Of a DNA stretch of 19,178 nt, positions 1 to 9,025 are shown in pieces; position 1 is the first letter of the stretch, and every line of letters starts with the position of its first letter. The stretch lies in contig JAHAYB010000206.1 in assembly GCA_018384835.1 (NCBI GenBank), forward strand, positions 1 through 19,178. Reading direction: 5' to 3'. The notes below the pieces were generated by a model that was not told the origin of the DNA, did no database searches, and saw nothing but the letters and a program-made list of their open reading frames with translations. This DNA is from Comamonas sp. GTDB taxonomy: Bacteria > Pseudomonadota > Gammaproteobacteria > Burkholderiales > Burkholderiaceae_C. The position numbers were made by a program, and so were the translations under genes.

Positions 1-2
1 AA

Positions 3-272
3 ATATCCCAAGCTCTAAAAGAAGTATTACCTTTTTTTGATAAAGCTTTAGAGCATTTAACAGATAATCAAGACTCTTTCCAGTATCTGCTTCATATTGG
101 TGAACAATTACAAGCACTGCTAGAGCTGCCTACACTGGGCAGTAATTATATGCCCCAAAGTGAGCATACGAACTTGCAGGATTCTATCTATCTGACTACG
201 CCTTTAGAACAGGCGGTATGGTTTAATGATATGAAGCAACTGCTCATCACCCAAAATCAGTGGCAAGCCTAA
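3..272 (+). CDS. C-terminal part of an unrecognised protein, AT-rich, cut by the window edge
   Basis: A reading frame is open from the left edge (first full codon at 3) to a TAA at 270-272, giving 89 residues with no internal stop. Codon use is AT-leaning and the first 300 bases have about 38% GC by my hand count, far below the genes to the right. The visible protein is mostly helical-looking and soluble, with leucine-rich stretches such as YLLHIGEQLQALLELP and an end reading MKQLLITQNQWQA. I see no signal peptide, membrane segment or metal-binding motif. It converges on nrdR, with 45 bases between the two stop codons. I do not recognise the family. The composition suggests horizontally acquired DNA, for example the edge of a genomic island. 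A chance open frame is possible but unlikely at this length in AT-rich DNA. Confidence 0.6.
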   Translation: MSQALKEVLPFFDKALEHLTDNQDSFQYLLHIGEQLQALLELPTLGSNYMPQSEHTNLQDSIYLTTPLEQAVWFNDMKQLLITQNQWQA

Positions 273-317
273 ATACGCACTGCACGATAATTATAATTAG
301 ATAATTTATATTGGCAG

Positions 318-767
318 TTACTGCCGCACTTCATTCACGAGGTGCTGAAAATCGTCCACATCCTCAAAGCTGCGATAAACGCTGGCAAAGCGGATATAAG
401 CCACCTTATCGAGCTGGTGCAGCTCCTGCATCACCATTTCGCCGATGCGGCTGGAGCTGACTTCGCGGCAGCCGGCGGCTAATAGCTGCTCTTCTAGGTG
501 TTCGATGGCGGTGTCGAGGGCAGAAGCTGGCACGGGGCGTTTGCGCAGTGCCAGTGCCAGTGATGCTTTGAGCTTGTTGCGGTTGTATTCGGTGCGCCGC
601 CCATCTTTTTTTACCACCATGGGAAAGCTCACATCTGGGCGCTCGTAGGTGGTAAAGCGCTTGGCGCAAGCGCTGCACTGCCGTCTGCGGCGGGTAAAGC
701 TGCCGTCCTCGGCCATACGGGTTTCCATTACCTGGGTGTCAGGGTGGCTGCAAAAAGGGCATTTCAT
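318..767 (-). CDS. nrdR: Transcriptional repressor NrdR
   Basis: NrdR is a cytoplasmic zinc-dependent, nucleotide-sensing repressor that binds NrdR boxes upstream of ribonucleotide reductase operons. The 149-residue length is the usual family size. The N-terminal zinc ribbon is complete, with Cys3, Cys6, Cys31 and Cys34 (MKCPFC and CSAC), followed by the characteristic RFTTYER segment. Residues about 46-136 form the ATP-cone, starting at [16 protein letters not shown] and including the region that ends in [12 protein letters not shown]. The start is fixed by the conserved MKCPFC beginning, although no strong ribosome binding site is visible upstream. It lies 74 bases downstream of glyA on the same strand, an arrangement common in beta- and gammaproteobacteria, and the two are probably co-transcribed. 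No ribonucleotide reductase gene is in the window. Confidence 0.96.
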   Translation of the reverse strand: MKCPFCSHPDTQVMETRMAEDGSFTRRRRQCSACAKRFTTYERPDVSFPMVVKKDGRRTEYNRNKLKASLALALRKRPVPASALDTAIEHLEEQLLAAGCREVSSSRIGEMVMQELHQLDKVAYIRFASVYRSFEDVDDFQHLVNEVRQ

Positions 768-802
768 AGCAGTGCGGGGGCGAGGGCGGCAGTGTCGTTA
801 GT

Positions 803-820
803 CAAGTAAGCGCTTGCTTG
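803..820. repeat. Palindrome between nrdR and glyA
   Basis: CAAGTAAGCGCTTGCTTG is an 18-base palindrome with a single non-complementary (T/G) pair and no loop. It sits in the 74-base spacer between glyA and nrdR. With no loop and no T-tract it is a poor terminator. It could be a dimeric protein binding site or chance; nothing else in the sequence decides this. Confidence 0.4.
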
Positions 821-827
821 GCTTAGG

Positions 828-854
828 TTCGCTTAGTTCGCTTAGTTCGTATAG
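828..854. repeat. 9-base tandem repeat across the glyA stop codon
   Basis: Three 9-base units read TTCGCTTAG, TTCGCTTAG and the diverged TTCGTATAG on the plus strand. The glyA stop codon (TTA at 842-844 on the plus strand) lies in the second unit, so the array covers the last GlyA codons and the start of the spacer. It looks like replication-slippage duplication. Confidence 0.7.
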
Positions 855-2089
855 ACGGGAAAGCGTGCGGTCAACTTGGCCACTTCGGCGCGTACACGGG
901 CTAGGTTGGCTTCGTCGTTAGGCGCTTCCAGCACATCGGCCACCAAGTTGGCGGTGATGCGTGCTTCTTCTTCCTTAAAGCCGCGTGTGGTCATGGCGGG
1001 TGTGCCGACGCGGATGCCGCTGGTCACAAAAGGCTTTTCAGGGTCGTTGGGGATGGCGTTTTTGTTGATGGTGATATGCGCGTTGCCCAGGGCGGCTTCG
1101 GCATCTTTGCCGGTAATGCCTTTGGCGCGTAAATCCACCAGCATGACGTGGCTTTCCGTGCGGCTGGAAACGATACGCAGGCCACGCTCAATCAGGGTTT
1201 CAGCCACGACTTTGGCGTTTTTCACCACTTGCTCTTGGTAGGCTTTGAACTCGGGCGAGAGCGCTTCCTTAAAGGCCACGGCTTTACCAGCGATAACGTG
1301 CATCAGCGGGCCGCCTTGCAGGCCGGGGAAGATGGCGCTGTTGATGGCTTTTTCGTGCTCGGCCTTCATCAAAATCACGCCGCCACGCGGGCCGCGCAGG
1401 CTCTTGTGGGTGGTAGTGGTAACGACATCGGCGTGGGGCACGGGGTTGGGATAGACACCAGCGGCAATCAGGCCAGCGTAGTGCGCCATATCCACCCAGA
1501 AAATCGCACCGATTTCTTTGGCGATTTTGGCAAAGCGGGCAAAGTCAATTTCCAGCGCGTAGGCCGACGCGCCAGCAATGATGATGCGGGGCTTGTGCTC
1601 ACGCGCCAGGGCTTCCATCTTGTCGTAGTCGATTTCTTCTTTTTCGTTCAGGCCGTAAGAAACCACGTTGAACCACTTGCCCGACATATTCAGCGCCATG
1701 CCGTGGGTCAGGTGACCGCCTTCGGCCAAGCTCATGCCCATGATGGTGTCGCCAGGCTTGGCAAAGGCCAGCAGTACGGCTTGGTTGGCTTGGGAGCCGC
1801 TGTTGGCTTGCACGTTAGCCGCCTCAGCGCCAAACAGTTGCTTGACGCGGTCAATGGCCAGTTGCTCTACCACGTCCACATGTTCGCAGCCGCCGTAGTA
1901 GCGCTTGCCGGGGTAGCCTTCGGCGTATTTGTTGGTTAGTTGGGAGCCTTGGGCTTCCATGACGGCGGGGGAGCAGTAGTTTTCCGAGGCAATCAGCTCG
2001 ATATGGTCTTGCTGGCGTTGGTTTTCGGCCTCAATGGCGGCAAAGACTTCGGGGTCAACGGTTTGGATAGTGTTGGAGCGAGAAAACAT
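842..2089 (-). CDS. glyA: Serine hydroxymethyltransferase
   Basis: GlyA is the cytoplasmic PLP enzyme that interconverts serine and glycine while loading tetrahydrofolate with a one-carbon unit, feeding purine, thymidylate and methionine synthesis. The 415-residue length matches the bacterial family. The PLP-binding lysine is Lys229 in the motif [14 protein letters not shown], the same number as in E. coli. Other family signatures are [13 protein letters not shown] near residue 35, [20 protein letters not shown] (53-72) and the glycine-rich [20 protein letters not shown]. The start MFSRSNT is the natural one, although the bases before it (GCCACACACC) give only a weak ribosome binding site. 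A leader of nearly 300 bases with several hairpins precedes it. It is the first gene of a probable glyA-nrdR transcript. Confidence 0.97.
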   Translation of the reverse strand: MFSRSNTIQTVDPEVFAAIEAENQRQQDHIELIASENYCSPAVMEAQGSQLTNKYAEGYPGKRYYGGCEHVDVVEQLAIDRVKQLFGAEAANVQANSGSQANQAVLLAFAKPGDTIMGMSLAEGGHLTHGMALNMSGKWFNVVSYGLNEKEEIDYDKMEALAREHKPRIIIAGASAYALEIDFARFAKIAKEIGAIFWVDMAHYAGLIAAGVYPNPVPHADVVTTTTHKSLRGPRGGVILMKAEHEKAINSAIFPGLQGGPLMHVIAGKAVAFKEALSPEFKAYQEQVVKNAKVVAETLIERGLRIVSSRTESHVMLVDLRAKGITGKDAEAALGNAHITINKNAIPNDPEKPFVTSGIRVGTPAMTTRGFKEEEARITANLVADVLEAPNDEANLARVRAEVAKLTARFPVYTN

Positions 2090-2136
2090 GGTGTGTGGCA
2101 GTCCTAGGGGTAGGTGGTAGTCCCTTGTGCCATGTG

Positions 2137-2204
2137 GCTGCGTGGGGAAAGACGCGCAGCTAATGCCAAGGGCTGCCCAGGCGAACGGCTAAAAGCGCCT
2201 GGCA
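2137..2204 (-). promoter_or_regulatory. Two hairpins in the glyA leader
   Basis: Reading toward glyA, the first hairpin pairs CCAGGCG (2202-2196) with CGCCTGG (2183-2177) around a 12-base loop, extended by two pairs past a bulged base. The second pairs GCTGCG (2160-2155) with CGCAGC (2142-2137) around another 12-base loop. They lie about 50 to 115 bases upstream of the glyA start. No T-tract follows either, so they are not ordinary terminators. They could be part of a regulatory leader RNA. I could not match the region to a known riboswitch class. Confidence 0.3.
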
Positions 2205-2323
2205 GAGTGACCTATCAGGCGGTACGCTTCCTAGTGGTTTTGGCTAGCATCCACGTCAGCAAGCGAGCGGTAGAGAGCGCCGCTTGCCTATCGCCAGTTG
2301 CGTACGGGTGGCAAGTGTAGCGG

Positions 2324-2343
2324 AGGGCGGGTGTACCTGCCCT
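2324..2343. repeat. Imperfect palindrome between the lytic transglycosylase gene and glyA
   Basis: AGGGCGGGTGTACCTGCCCT is a 20-base sequence identical to its reverse complement except at two symmetric pairs. It lies 44 bases past the stop of the transglycosylase gene. It may be a binding site or, folded with neighbouring bases, a structured transcript end. No T-tract is present on the minus-strand side, so I do not call it a terminator. Apart from this and the hairpins nearer glyA, I see nothing in 2090-2386. Confidence 0.3.
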
Positions 2344-2386
2344 GCACTAGGTAAAGAAAGAAGGGGAAAGAAGGCGCTGCTCGCTA

Positions 2387-3244
2387 TTAGAAGCTGGAGG
2401 CTGCGTTTTGCAGACCCGCCGTTTGGGTGTCATCAGCCTGCTTAACGGCGGGGACTATCGCTGGGGCTTTGGCCTGCAAAGCGGGTTTTTTGGCTGGAGC
2501 GGCGCGGCCAGCAACTTGGCGGATACGCTGGTGCTCGGCCAATACCTTGGCTGCGTAGCCGCCATCGGTGGGCAGATTGGCTGCGCCGACGTAGTATTTC
2601 AAGCCACCCTCTATAGAGCCAGAGCGGCGAATATATTCCTTCAAAATCGATACGCCCACGCGGATGTTGCTCACCGGGTCAAAAGCGGCCAAGCTGCCGC
2701 CAAAATGGTCGTATTTTTCGGTATGTACGCGGGTCATTACCTGCATTAAGCCCTGCGCCCCCATATGGCTTTGGGCGTAGGGATTAAAGCGCGACTCAAT
2801 CGCCACGACGGCCAAAATCAGGGTAGGGTCTAATTTATGCTGGCGGCCTTGCTCGTAGGCTTCATTGACCATGGCAGCCAGCGGCTCGGGGGCTACGCGG
2901 TATTTTTTACTCAGCCAGTAGGCCACCGCTGCTTGCTCGCGCGATAGGCTTTTGGGGTTGGCAACGGTGGTGCGCTCCACAGCGCTCAAATCTGGCGTGA
3001 TGCTAGCGACCTCAGGCTCTGCTACCTCTGTGGGGGTGGCTGCATCTTTACGCGCTTGCAGCCATTGGTGCAATTGCTCTTCTGTGTTGGCGCGTAACTC
3101 GGGCTGGGTGGTCAAGGCGATGGCAGAAAATGCCAAGCCCAAGCCCAAAATAGCAAAACTATTGTGCGTAATGGCAAAAAAACCTTCTGTGACATCCGCT
3201 ACCGTTGTGCGCAGGGCAGAGCGGGGTTTTTTCGGCAAAGTCAT
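2387..3244 (-). CDS. Membrane-anchored SLT-type lytic transglycosylase
   Basis: The product (285 residues) belongs to the soluble-lytic-transglycosylase fold family, which cleaves peptidoglycan glycan strands to give 1,6-anhydro ends. The catalytic domain spans about residues 135-240. It has the catalytic glutamate Glu150 in AIESRFNPYAQS, the motif GAQGLMQVM (162-170) and the later LKYYVGAAN, which replaces the usual YNAG. A hydrophobic stretch at 29-45 (SFAILGLGLAFSAIALT) is an N-terminal signal anchor, placing the domain in the periplasm. The C-terminal 40 residues are rich in Ala, Lys and Pro. I chose ATG at 3244 rather than the upstream one at 3292, because AGAAGGA lies 9 bases before it and the extra 16 residues look non-coding. 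It has no obvious operon partner. Its specific physiological role is not readable from the sequence. Confidence 0.88.
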   Translation of the reverse strand: MTLPKKPRSALRTTVADVTEGFFAITHNSFAILGLGLAFSAIALTTQPELRANTEEQLHQWLQARKDAATPTEVAEPEVASITPDLSAVERTTVANPKSLSREQAAVAYWLSKKYRVAPEPLAAMVNEAYEQGRQHKLDPTLILAVVAIESRFNPYAQSHMGAQGLMQVMTRVHTEKYDHFGGSLAAFDPVSNIRVGVSILKEYIRRSGSIEGGLKYYVGAANLPTDGGYAAKVLAEHQRIRQVAGRAAPAKKPALQAKAPAIVPAVKQADDTQTAGLQNAASSF

Positions 3245-3935
3245 GATAATAAATCCTTCTGAAGCGCGGTGGCTGGGGCACTCAGGGGGCAAGCATCGCA
3301 GCCCAAAGCGACTAGTAGGCGCTCACAAGCTACAGCCCCTTTGACCCAACACAGCACACTGCAATCAATAATCAACAGAGACGCTAGCCAACCACGCCAC
3401 CACAAAGCATGGCTGGCCTCAACCATCAACTATCAACCAACAAGCCATGTGATTTTTAGTGGGTTCGGTACCTGAGAAGCCAGGGGGATAGATAGGCTTT
3501 AGGCACTGCGTCCGTAACAAATATAAAAAACCAGGGTAATCCCTTATTCGGTAAGGGTAGAGGAAATTCTAAAAAACTTCAAAATTACCAGTCAAGCCAA
3601 AGAGATAGAATCTTCATTCTAAAAAGTTATAAAAAATCGCTAAATTATAGGTTTTCTCCTCTGTGTGTATGGGTAGATACGCAGAGACAGCCCCAAAACC
3701 ACCCACCTCGCCCTCTTCCATAGAAAACTGCCATCACTGTTGCATTTTAGAGACACTGGCCTACACCACCTTGTTTTGCAGCAGTTTGTATATGCTTGCA
3801 AGGTAGCCATCCATTTCAAGGCCAAAATACGCCCTTATCGGCTTGACTGAGGAAGCGCTTGCTGCGATCTAAAGTACAAGCCTTCATCCTCCTTTCTATT
3901 GTTTTAACCAGTCATCAACTGACACAGTGCCCCAC
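3245..3935. other. Long intergenic region, AT-rich in the middle, no convincing gene
   Basis: This gap separates the divergently transcribed transglycosylase gene and DUF349 gene. The part from about 3480 to 3660 is AT-rich and contains a small perfect hairpin, CCCTTA-TTCGG-TAAGGG, at 3541-3557. On the minus strand TATAAT occurs at 3649-3644, but no matching -35 box lies 16-18 bases upstream. An imperfect inverted repeat (CTCTG..GTAT paired with ATACGCAGAG) lies near 3659-3686. Short frames of 60-70 codons on both strands have atypical composition and no ribosome binding site. It probably holds promoters for both flanking genes, but none can be placed with confidence. Confidence 0.6.
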
Positions 3936-6668
3936 ATGTCTGACGCTTCCGAACTCCCCCCCAGCGCACCTAAAAGCGCAGAACCGCATCCACTCGATAC
4001 CCTAACCGGCGGGGCTTTGAGCGCCGAAACCTCGGGCGATCGCGCTGCCTGCTTGCGCCAGTGGCTGGCCAGCGAGCCAGCGCCCAGCACTGAGCAACTG
4101 CAAGAAGTGCTCAAAGAGCTAAACGCCCGCGACAAAAGCGCAGCCCGTCTCGTGCGCGAGCGCCTCGATGAAATCCGCCGCACCCAGGACCAAGACCTCA
4201 TCATTGATGAATGGGCGGCCAAAGCGCAAGCCTTGCTGCAAAGCGAAAAACTCGACATCACCCAAGCCAACGCTTGGCAGCGCGATGCGGCCAAAGCCGC
4301 AGCCCCCTTATCACGTGAGCCTCTGGCCAGCCTCCGCCAGCAACTGGCCGAGCGCATTAAAAGCATCGAAGAAGTGCAGCACAAAGTGCAAGTGCAGCGC
4401 GAAGTGGCCGTCTTACTGACCCAGCGCATTGAGGTACTCTCCACCAAACCCTGGCGCGATGCCCAGCAAACCCTAGACAGCTTGGGGCAAGACGTGCAGC
4501 ACTGGCAAGCCCAGGCCGAACAACTGCGCCAAGAAGCCAGTTGGCCAGCCATTGAAGAGCGCTTTACCCAGCAATTAGAGAGCGTGCAAAGCCAGCTCTT
4601 ACTGGTGTGGCAAGCCTTTACCGAAGCCCTCAGCGCCACCGAGCAAGCCGCCGCAGATGCGCAAGCCCCCCTGCCTGCCGTGCCCGTCTGGGCTGATGAA
4701 ATTCGCGTCAGCCGGGGCTTGCCCTCTGAGCTGGCCGCATCTGTTCCTGGTGCTAGTGCTGGCACGCACACCAATGCCGCCAACGCCAGCAGCGAGGCCA
4801 GCAACCCCAAGCCCGCTGCCGCCGACCCCGCACAAAAGCAACAAGCCGCGCAAGCCGCCCTAGAGCCTGCGCTGGCCGCCCTAGCGCAAACCCAGCCACA
4901 AACCCGCGCCCAAGACATTGCCACCGTGCGCAACCTGCTCAAGCAGCATGGCCGCTGGCTCTCCGAACAATGGGCTGAACAGGCACACCAGCAACTGCTA
5001 GCTGCTGGCGACACCCAAGGCTGGCAGCCTGCGCTGGCCGACGAACAACGCCAAGCCCTGATTGCCCAAATGCAAAGCCTGCTCCAGCGCCCTGAAGGCC
5101 AAACCCTGGGCGGGCGCAAACTCCAAGAGCAACTGCGCCAAGCGCGTCAAGAGTGGCGTCAAATTGACCAAAGCGCCGCCCCCAACCATGGCCTGTGGAA
5201 GCAGTTTGATGCCGCCTGCACCACCGTGTACCAGCAAGTGCAGCAATGGCTAGAGCGCCGACGCGCTGAAACCGGCGACCAAAAAGCCCAACGCCTGGCC
5301 TTGTTGGAAGAACTCAAAGCCTGGGCGCAAGCCCAAATTCAAGCCCAAGCCGCCGACTGGAAAGAAAGCGCACACGCGCTGCGCCAATTCTCCCAACGCT
5401 GGCGCGACGCAGGTCACCTGCCTGACAAACTCTTTGCCGAGCTGCAAACCCAATGGCGACAAGCCATGCAAGAGGCCGAAGCGCCCCTACGCGCTGCGCA
5501 AAAAGCCAACATCGCCCTGCGCCAAGAACTCATAGCCCAAGCCAAAGCCTTGGCCGAGGGCACAGAGCTGCAAGTCGATACCATCAAAGCCCTGCAACAG
5601 CGCTGGCAAGAGCAGGCTCAGGCCGTCCCCCTAGAGCGCAAGCAAGAGCAAAAACTCTGGGAAGCCTTCCGCCAACCGATTGACAGCCTCTTTAGCCGCA
5701 ACCCTGCGCCGCGTAACCGCAATGCGCCAGGCGGCGCAGCCGGCCATGGCACCGCCGCGCCCCTGTCTGCGCAAGACCAGCGGGTGCTAGAAGCGGCCAA
5801 AGCCGTACAAGCGGCCAGCGCTAGTGATGATGCCGAGCAAATCCGCAGCGCCCTGGCTGCACTGGAAGCAGCCAAACAAGCCCAAGCCGCCCAGCGCAGT
5901 GAGGCAACGCCAGGCGCAGGCGCAGGCGAAGACAACGCAGGTGCAGAAAACGCAGCCGCCCCCGCAGAGGCAGCCGCCAGCCCAGCCCCTGCCGCTGCAC
6001 GCCCCCTAGTTGCCGTGCGCGGTGATGACCGCCCTGGCGCACGCCAAGAAGCCCCCTCTCCCGCCCCCGCTGCTGGGCGACGCGATGAGCGCAAAGGCCG
6101 CCGCCCAGAACGCTCCGAACGCCTCGAAACCGGGCGCTTTGCCCGTACTGGCCAGCACCACGAGCGAGAACCGCGCCCCGAACGTGGCCCACGCCTAGGC
6201 GATGCCGCCTTTCGCGCCCAACGCAACGCCGTGGATGCCGCCGAGCAAGCGCTGCGCAAAATCGCCCAGCAGGCACACGGCCAAGCATTGACCGAGCTGC
6301 TACACGCTTGGAGTGAGCGCAACCCCCAAGCCATCCCCAGCCAGCAGGCACTGGGCGGCAAACTCAACGCCGCAGGGCGCAGCGCTTGGGTCAAAGCGTT
6401 GGAGGCTCCCTCTGGCGGCGATGCTGGTCATGCCAATCAGCCGCTGCTGCGCCTAGAGGTTGCCGCTGATGTGCCCTCCCCCGCTGCCCAGCAAACCGCC
6501 CGCAGCACCTTAAAGCTGCAACTACTCACCCAGCGCAACGCCGCATTGCCGCAAGACACCTGGGTGCAAGATGTGGCACAGGTTCTTGCCAGCGCCCACA
6601 GCGAAGAGGCCGCACGGCGCTTGCAAAGCGCCCTCAAGCCCCTGCTGCGCAGCGCCCGGGCATCCTAA
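3936..6668 (+). CDS. Large DUF349-repeat protein of unknown function
   Basis: The product is 910 residues, cytoplasmic and highly helical, rich in Ala, Gln, Arg and Glu. It carries repeated DUF349-like helical units marked by paired tryptophans. The clearest runs from LQEQLRQARQEWRQID to LWKQFDAACTTVYQQV (Leu420-Trp421). Another, around 475-535, contains RQFSQRWRDAGHLPD. A third, ending near residue 585, contains LQQRWQEQAQAVP and LWEAFRQPIDSLF (Trp575). Earlier weaker repeats occupy 60-220. Residues about 590-755 are a low-complexity Ala/Pro linker that turns Arg/Glu-rich, and about 755-830 form a further conserved-looking helical domain. GTG at 3927 is an alternative start in frame. I prefer ATG at 3936 (MSDASEL), though neither has a good ribosome binding site. 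The next gene starts 22 bases after it. The family's biochemical role is not established, and I infer none. Confidence 0.85.
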   Translation: MSDASELPPSAPKSAEPHPLDTLTGGALSAETSGDRAACLRQWLASEPAPSTEQLQEVLKELNARDKSAARLVRERLDEIRRTQDQDLIIDEWAAKAQALLQSEKLDITQANAWQRDAAKAAAPLSREPLASLRQQLAERIKSIEEVQHKVQVQREVAVLLTQRIEVLSTKPWRDAQQTLDSLGQDVQHWQAQAEQLRQEASWPAIEERFTQQLESVQSQLLLVWQAFTEALSATEQAAADAQAPLPAVPVWADEIRVSRGLPSELAASVPGASAGTHTNAANASSEASNPKPAAADPAQKQQAAQAALEPALAALAQTQPQTRAQDIATVRNLLKQHGRWLSEQWAEQAHQQLLAAGDTQGWQPALADEQRQALIAQMQSLLQRPEGQTLGGRKLQEQLRQARQEWRQIDQSAAPNHGLWKQFDAACTTVYQQVQQWLERRRAETGDQKAQRLALLEELKAWAQAQIQAQAADWKESAHALRQFSQRWRDAGHLPDKLFAELQTQWRQAMQEAEAPLRAAQKANIALRQELIAQAKALAEGTELQVDTIKALQQRWQEQAQAVPLERKQEQKLWEAFRQPIDSLFSRNPAPRNRNAPGGAAGHGTAAPLSAQDQRVLEAAKAVQAASASDDAEQIRSALAALEAAKQAQAAQRSEATPGAGAGEDNAGAENAAAPAEAAASPAPAAARPLVAVRGDDRPGARQEAPSPAPAAGRRDERKGRRPERSERLETGRFARTGQHHEREPRPERGPRLGDAAFRAQRNAVDAAEQALRKIAQQAHGQALTELLHAWSERNPQAIPSQQALGGKLNAAGRSAWVKALEAPSGGDAGHANQPLLRLEVAADVPSPAAQQTARSTLKLQLLTQRNAALPQDTWVQDVAQVLASAHSEEAARRLQSALKPLLRSARAS

Positions 6669-6690
6669 AAAGCAAAAAGGATAAGTGACT

Positions 6691-7296
6691 GTGATGCGAT
6701 GGCGTAGCTACCGGATGACCTTGGCCAACTTGGCCACCTTGCCGGTATTGCCAGCTTTACCGGTGTTGTCGGTGTTATCAGTGTTGTCGTTTGCGCTGGC
6801 TACGCCTTGCAGCGCCCAGCCGCACCATGCCGCCACCGAGCAAGCCCGCGTGGTTGACGTGCGGGCACTCACCGAGCGCGAAACCCTGCCCCAGGAAGTC
6901 TGCCAGCCCCTAGGCGCTGGCGGGCAAGAGCGCTGCCGCATCCACCAACGCACCACAGAGCGGATACGTGCCTACCACGTCACCTACGAATACCAGGGGC
7001 AATGGCACAGCGGCGAGCTGTCCTACCACCCCGGTGAGTGGGTAACGATTGCACTACCCGCTCCCGCGCACAGCCCCCGCAGCCATAGCAGCCAGCGCAG
7101 TGACAGCGGCCTAAACGCCAGCTTGCAACCTGGGCGTAAGCACTACGGCTCTGCCCCGGCCACAGGGTCTAGCACTACGGCGATTGAGTACCGCAGCCCC
7201 CAGCCAGAAATCCCTATTCTGGTGGACTTGCGTGCCACGCTGACCCCATCCCAAGCAGGGGTGCAGCAGCCCCAAGCGCCGCGCCCACCTCGTTAA
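6691..7296 (+). CDS. Small secreted protein of unknown function
   Basis: The product is about 201 residues with an N-terminal signal peptide: basic MMRWRSYR, a long Leu/Pro/Val/Ser hydrophobic core, then a likely cleavage near ATPCSA-QPHH. The mature part has two cysteines, Cys71 and Cys82 (VCQPLGAGGQERC), that could form a disulfide. A segment YHVTYEYQGQWHSGELSYHP resembles the conserved beta-strand region (YxVTYEYxGxxYxxxLPYDPG) found, from memory, in small periplasmic or outer-membrane proteins of Burkholderiales. The C-terminal 80 residues are low complexity (Ser, Ala, Pro, His). GTG 6685, GTG 6691 and ATG 6694 are possible starts. AAGGA at 6677-6681 has the best spacing to 6691. It lies between the DUF349 gene and argG with short gaps (22 and 29 bases), so probably one transcript. 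Function unknown. Confidence 0.72.
   Translation: MMRWRSYRMTLANLATLPVLPALPVLSVLSVLSFALATPCSAQPHHAATEQARVVDVRALTERETLPQEVCQPLGAGGQERCRIHQRTTERIRAYHVTYEYQGQWHSGELSYHPGEWVTIALPAPAHSPRSHSSQRSDSGLNASLQPGRKHYGSAPATGSSTTAIEYRSPQPEIPILVDLRATLTPSQAGVQQPQAPRPPR
6721..6792 (+). repeat. 9-base tandem repeat encoding the signal peptide core
   Basis: Eight consecutive in-frame 9-base units each start with a leucine codon and encode LAN, LAT, LPV, LPA, LPV, LSV, LSV and LSF. At the DNA level the best-conserved units read TTGCCGGTA, TTGCCAGCT, TTACCGGTG, TTGTCGGTG and TTATCAGTG. Together they form nearly the whole hydrophobic core of the secreted protein's signal peptide. Confidence 0.8.
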
Positions 7297-7301
7297 TTTG
7301 A

Positions 7302-8657
<1,356 letters not shown>

Positions 8658-8723
8658 GCTGGACACCATCTGGGCACTAAACAGGCACTAAGCGGGCATT
8701 ACTTGGCTGCTGGCTTTTTAAGC

Positions 8724-8749
8724 TACCCAGAATAGCCTGGGTATATAAT
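8724..8749 (+). promoter_or_regulatory. Hairpin abutting a TATAAT upstream of tig
   Basis: TACCCAG (8724-8730) and CTGGGTA (8737-8743) form a perfect 7-base-pair stem with a 6-base loop, immediately followed by TATAAT at 8744-8749. It could be an argG terminator with a poor T-tract, or an operator overlapping a -10 box. No recognisable -35 box lies 16-18 bases upstream, so the promoter reading is weak. Confidence 0.3.
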
Positions 8750-8987
8750 TTCCCGCTTTAGTGACTAGACAACAAGGCGCTGGCCAGCCAAGGAGCAGTT
8801 TTTTTAGGTTTTTTGGTAAAAATCTGCTTGACACCCACTTGGCAGCGCCCTTGCTTAAAGCGCTGGCCAATCGCCCCCGCCTAGCCTGCTTCAGTGGCGC
8901 AGCTGCCGCTCTTGAGCAAATAATGGGACTGACACTTCTGCACATGCCGATGCGCCCTGGTTGCTGCACCGGCATGATTCATTTTTA

Positions 8988-9006
8988 GCCTCCTGTGCTA
9001 GGAGGC
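8988..9006 (+). promoter_or_regulatory. Stem-loop just upstream of tig
   Basis: GCCTCCT-GTGCT-AGGAGGC is a perfect 7-base-pair stem with a 5-base loop. It ends 20 bases before the tig start and is followed by GTTCTCTTT. It could be a weak terminator of upstream transcription or a structured leader of the tig transcript. The tig ribosome binding site (AGGA, 9016-9019) is outside the stem and free. Confidence 0.4.
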
Positions 9007-9025
9007 GTTCTCTTTAGGAATCACC

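Larger units (their letters stand above)
8658..9025. other. Intergenic region between argG and tig
   Basis: I find no gene in these 368 bases; short frames on both strands lack a ribosome binding site and typical composition. There is no tRNA. After argG come three near-copies of GGCACTAA (8672-8700 region). Then a 7-base-pair hairpin overlaps a TATAAT (see separate entry), an AT-rich imperfect inverted repeat lies at 8795-8827 (GCAG...CTGC arms), a perfect TTGACA at 8828-8833 lacks a convincing -10 box, and a second hairpin sits just before tig. Confidence 0.6.

Noticed and set aside
1148..1939. 263-codon open frame on the plus strand
   Set aside because: It lies wholly antisense to glyA, which is certain from its PLP motif and full length; the translation is His/Val/Gly-rich and typical of a shadow frame.
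3896..5119. 407-codon open frame on the minus strand
   Set aside because: It is antisense to the DUF349 gene, its translation is Cys/Ser/Arg-rich with no domain, and GC-rich coding sequence commonly leaves such an antisense frame open.
5618..6394. 258-codon open frame on the minus strand
   Set aside because: Antisense to the low-complexity linker of the DUF349 protein; the Ala/Arg/Ser-rich translation mirrors that composition.
8828..8856. Perfect TTGACA as a tig promoter, or a heat-shock sigma factor promoter
   Set aside because: No acceptable -10 box occurs 16-18 bases downstream, and the CCCTTGCTT at heat-shock spacing matches that consensus poorly.
8761..8988. 75-codon frame between argG and tig
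   Set aside because: No ribosome binding site, translation contains a poly-T-derived Phe run and no recognisable motif; the region looks intergenic.
8658..9025. A tRNA gene upstream of tig
   Set aside because: I looked for a cloverleaf and a T-arm TTCGA motif in this gap and found none.
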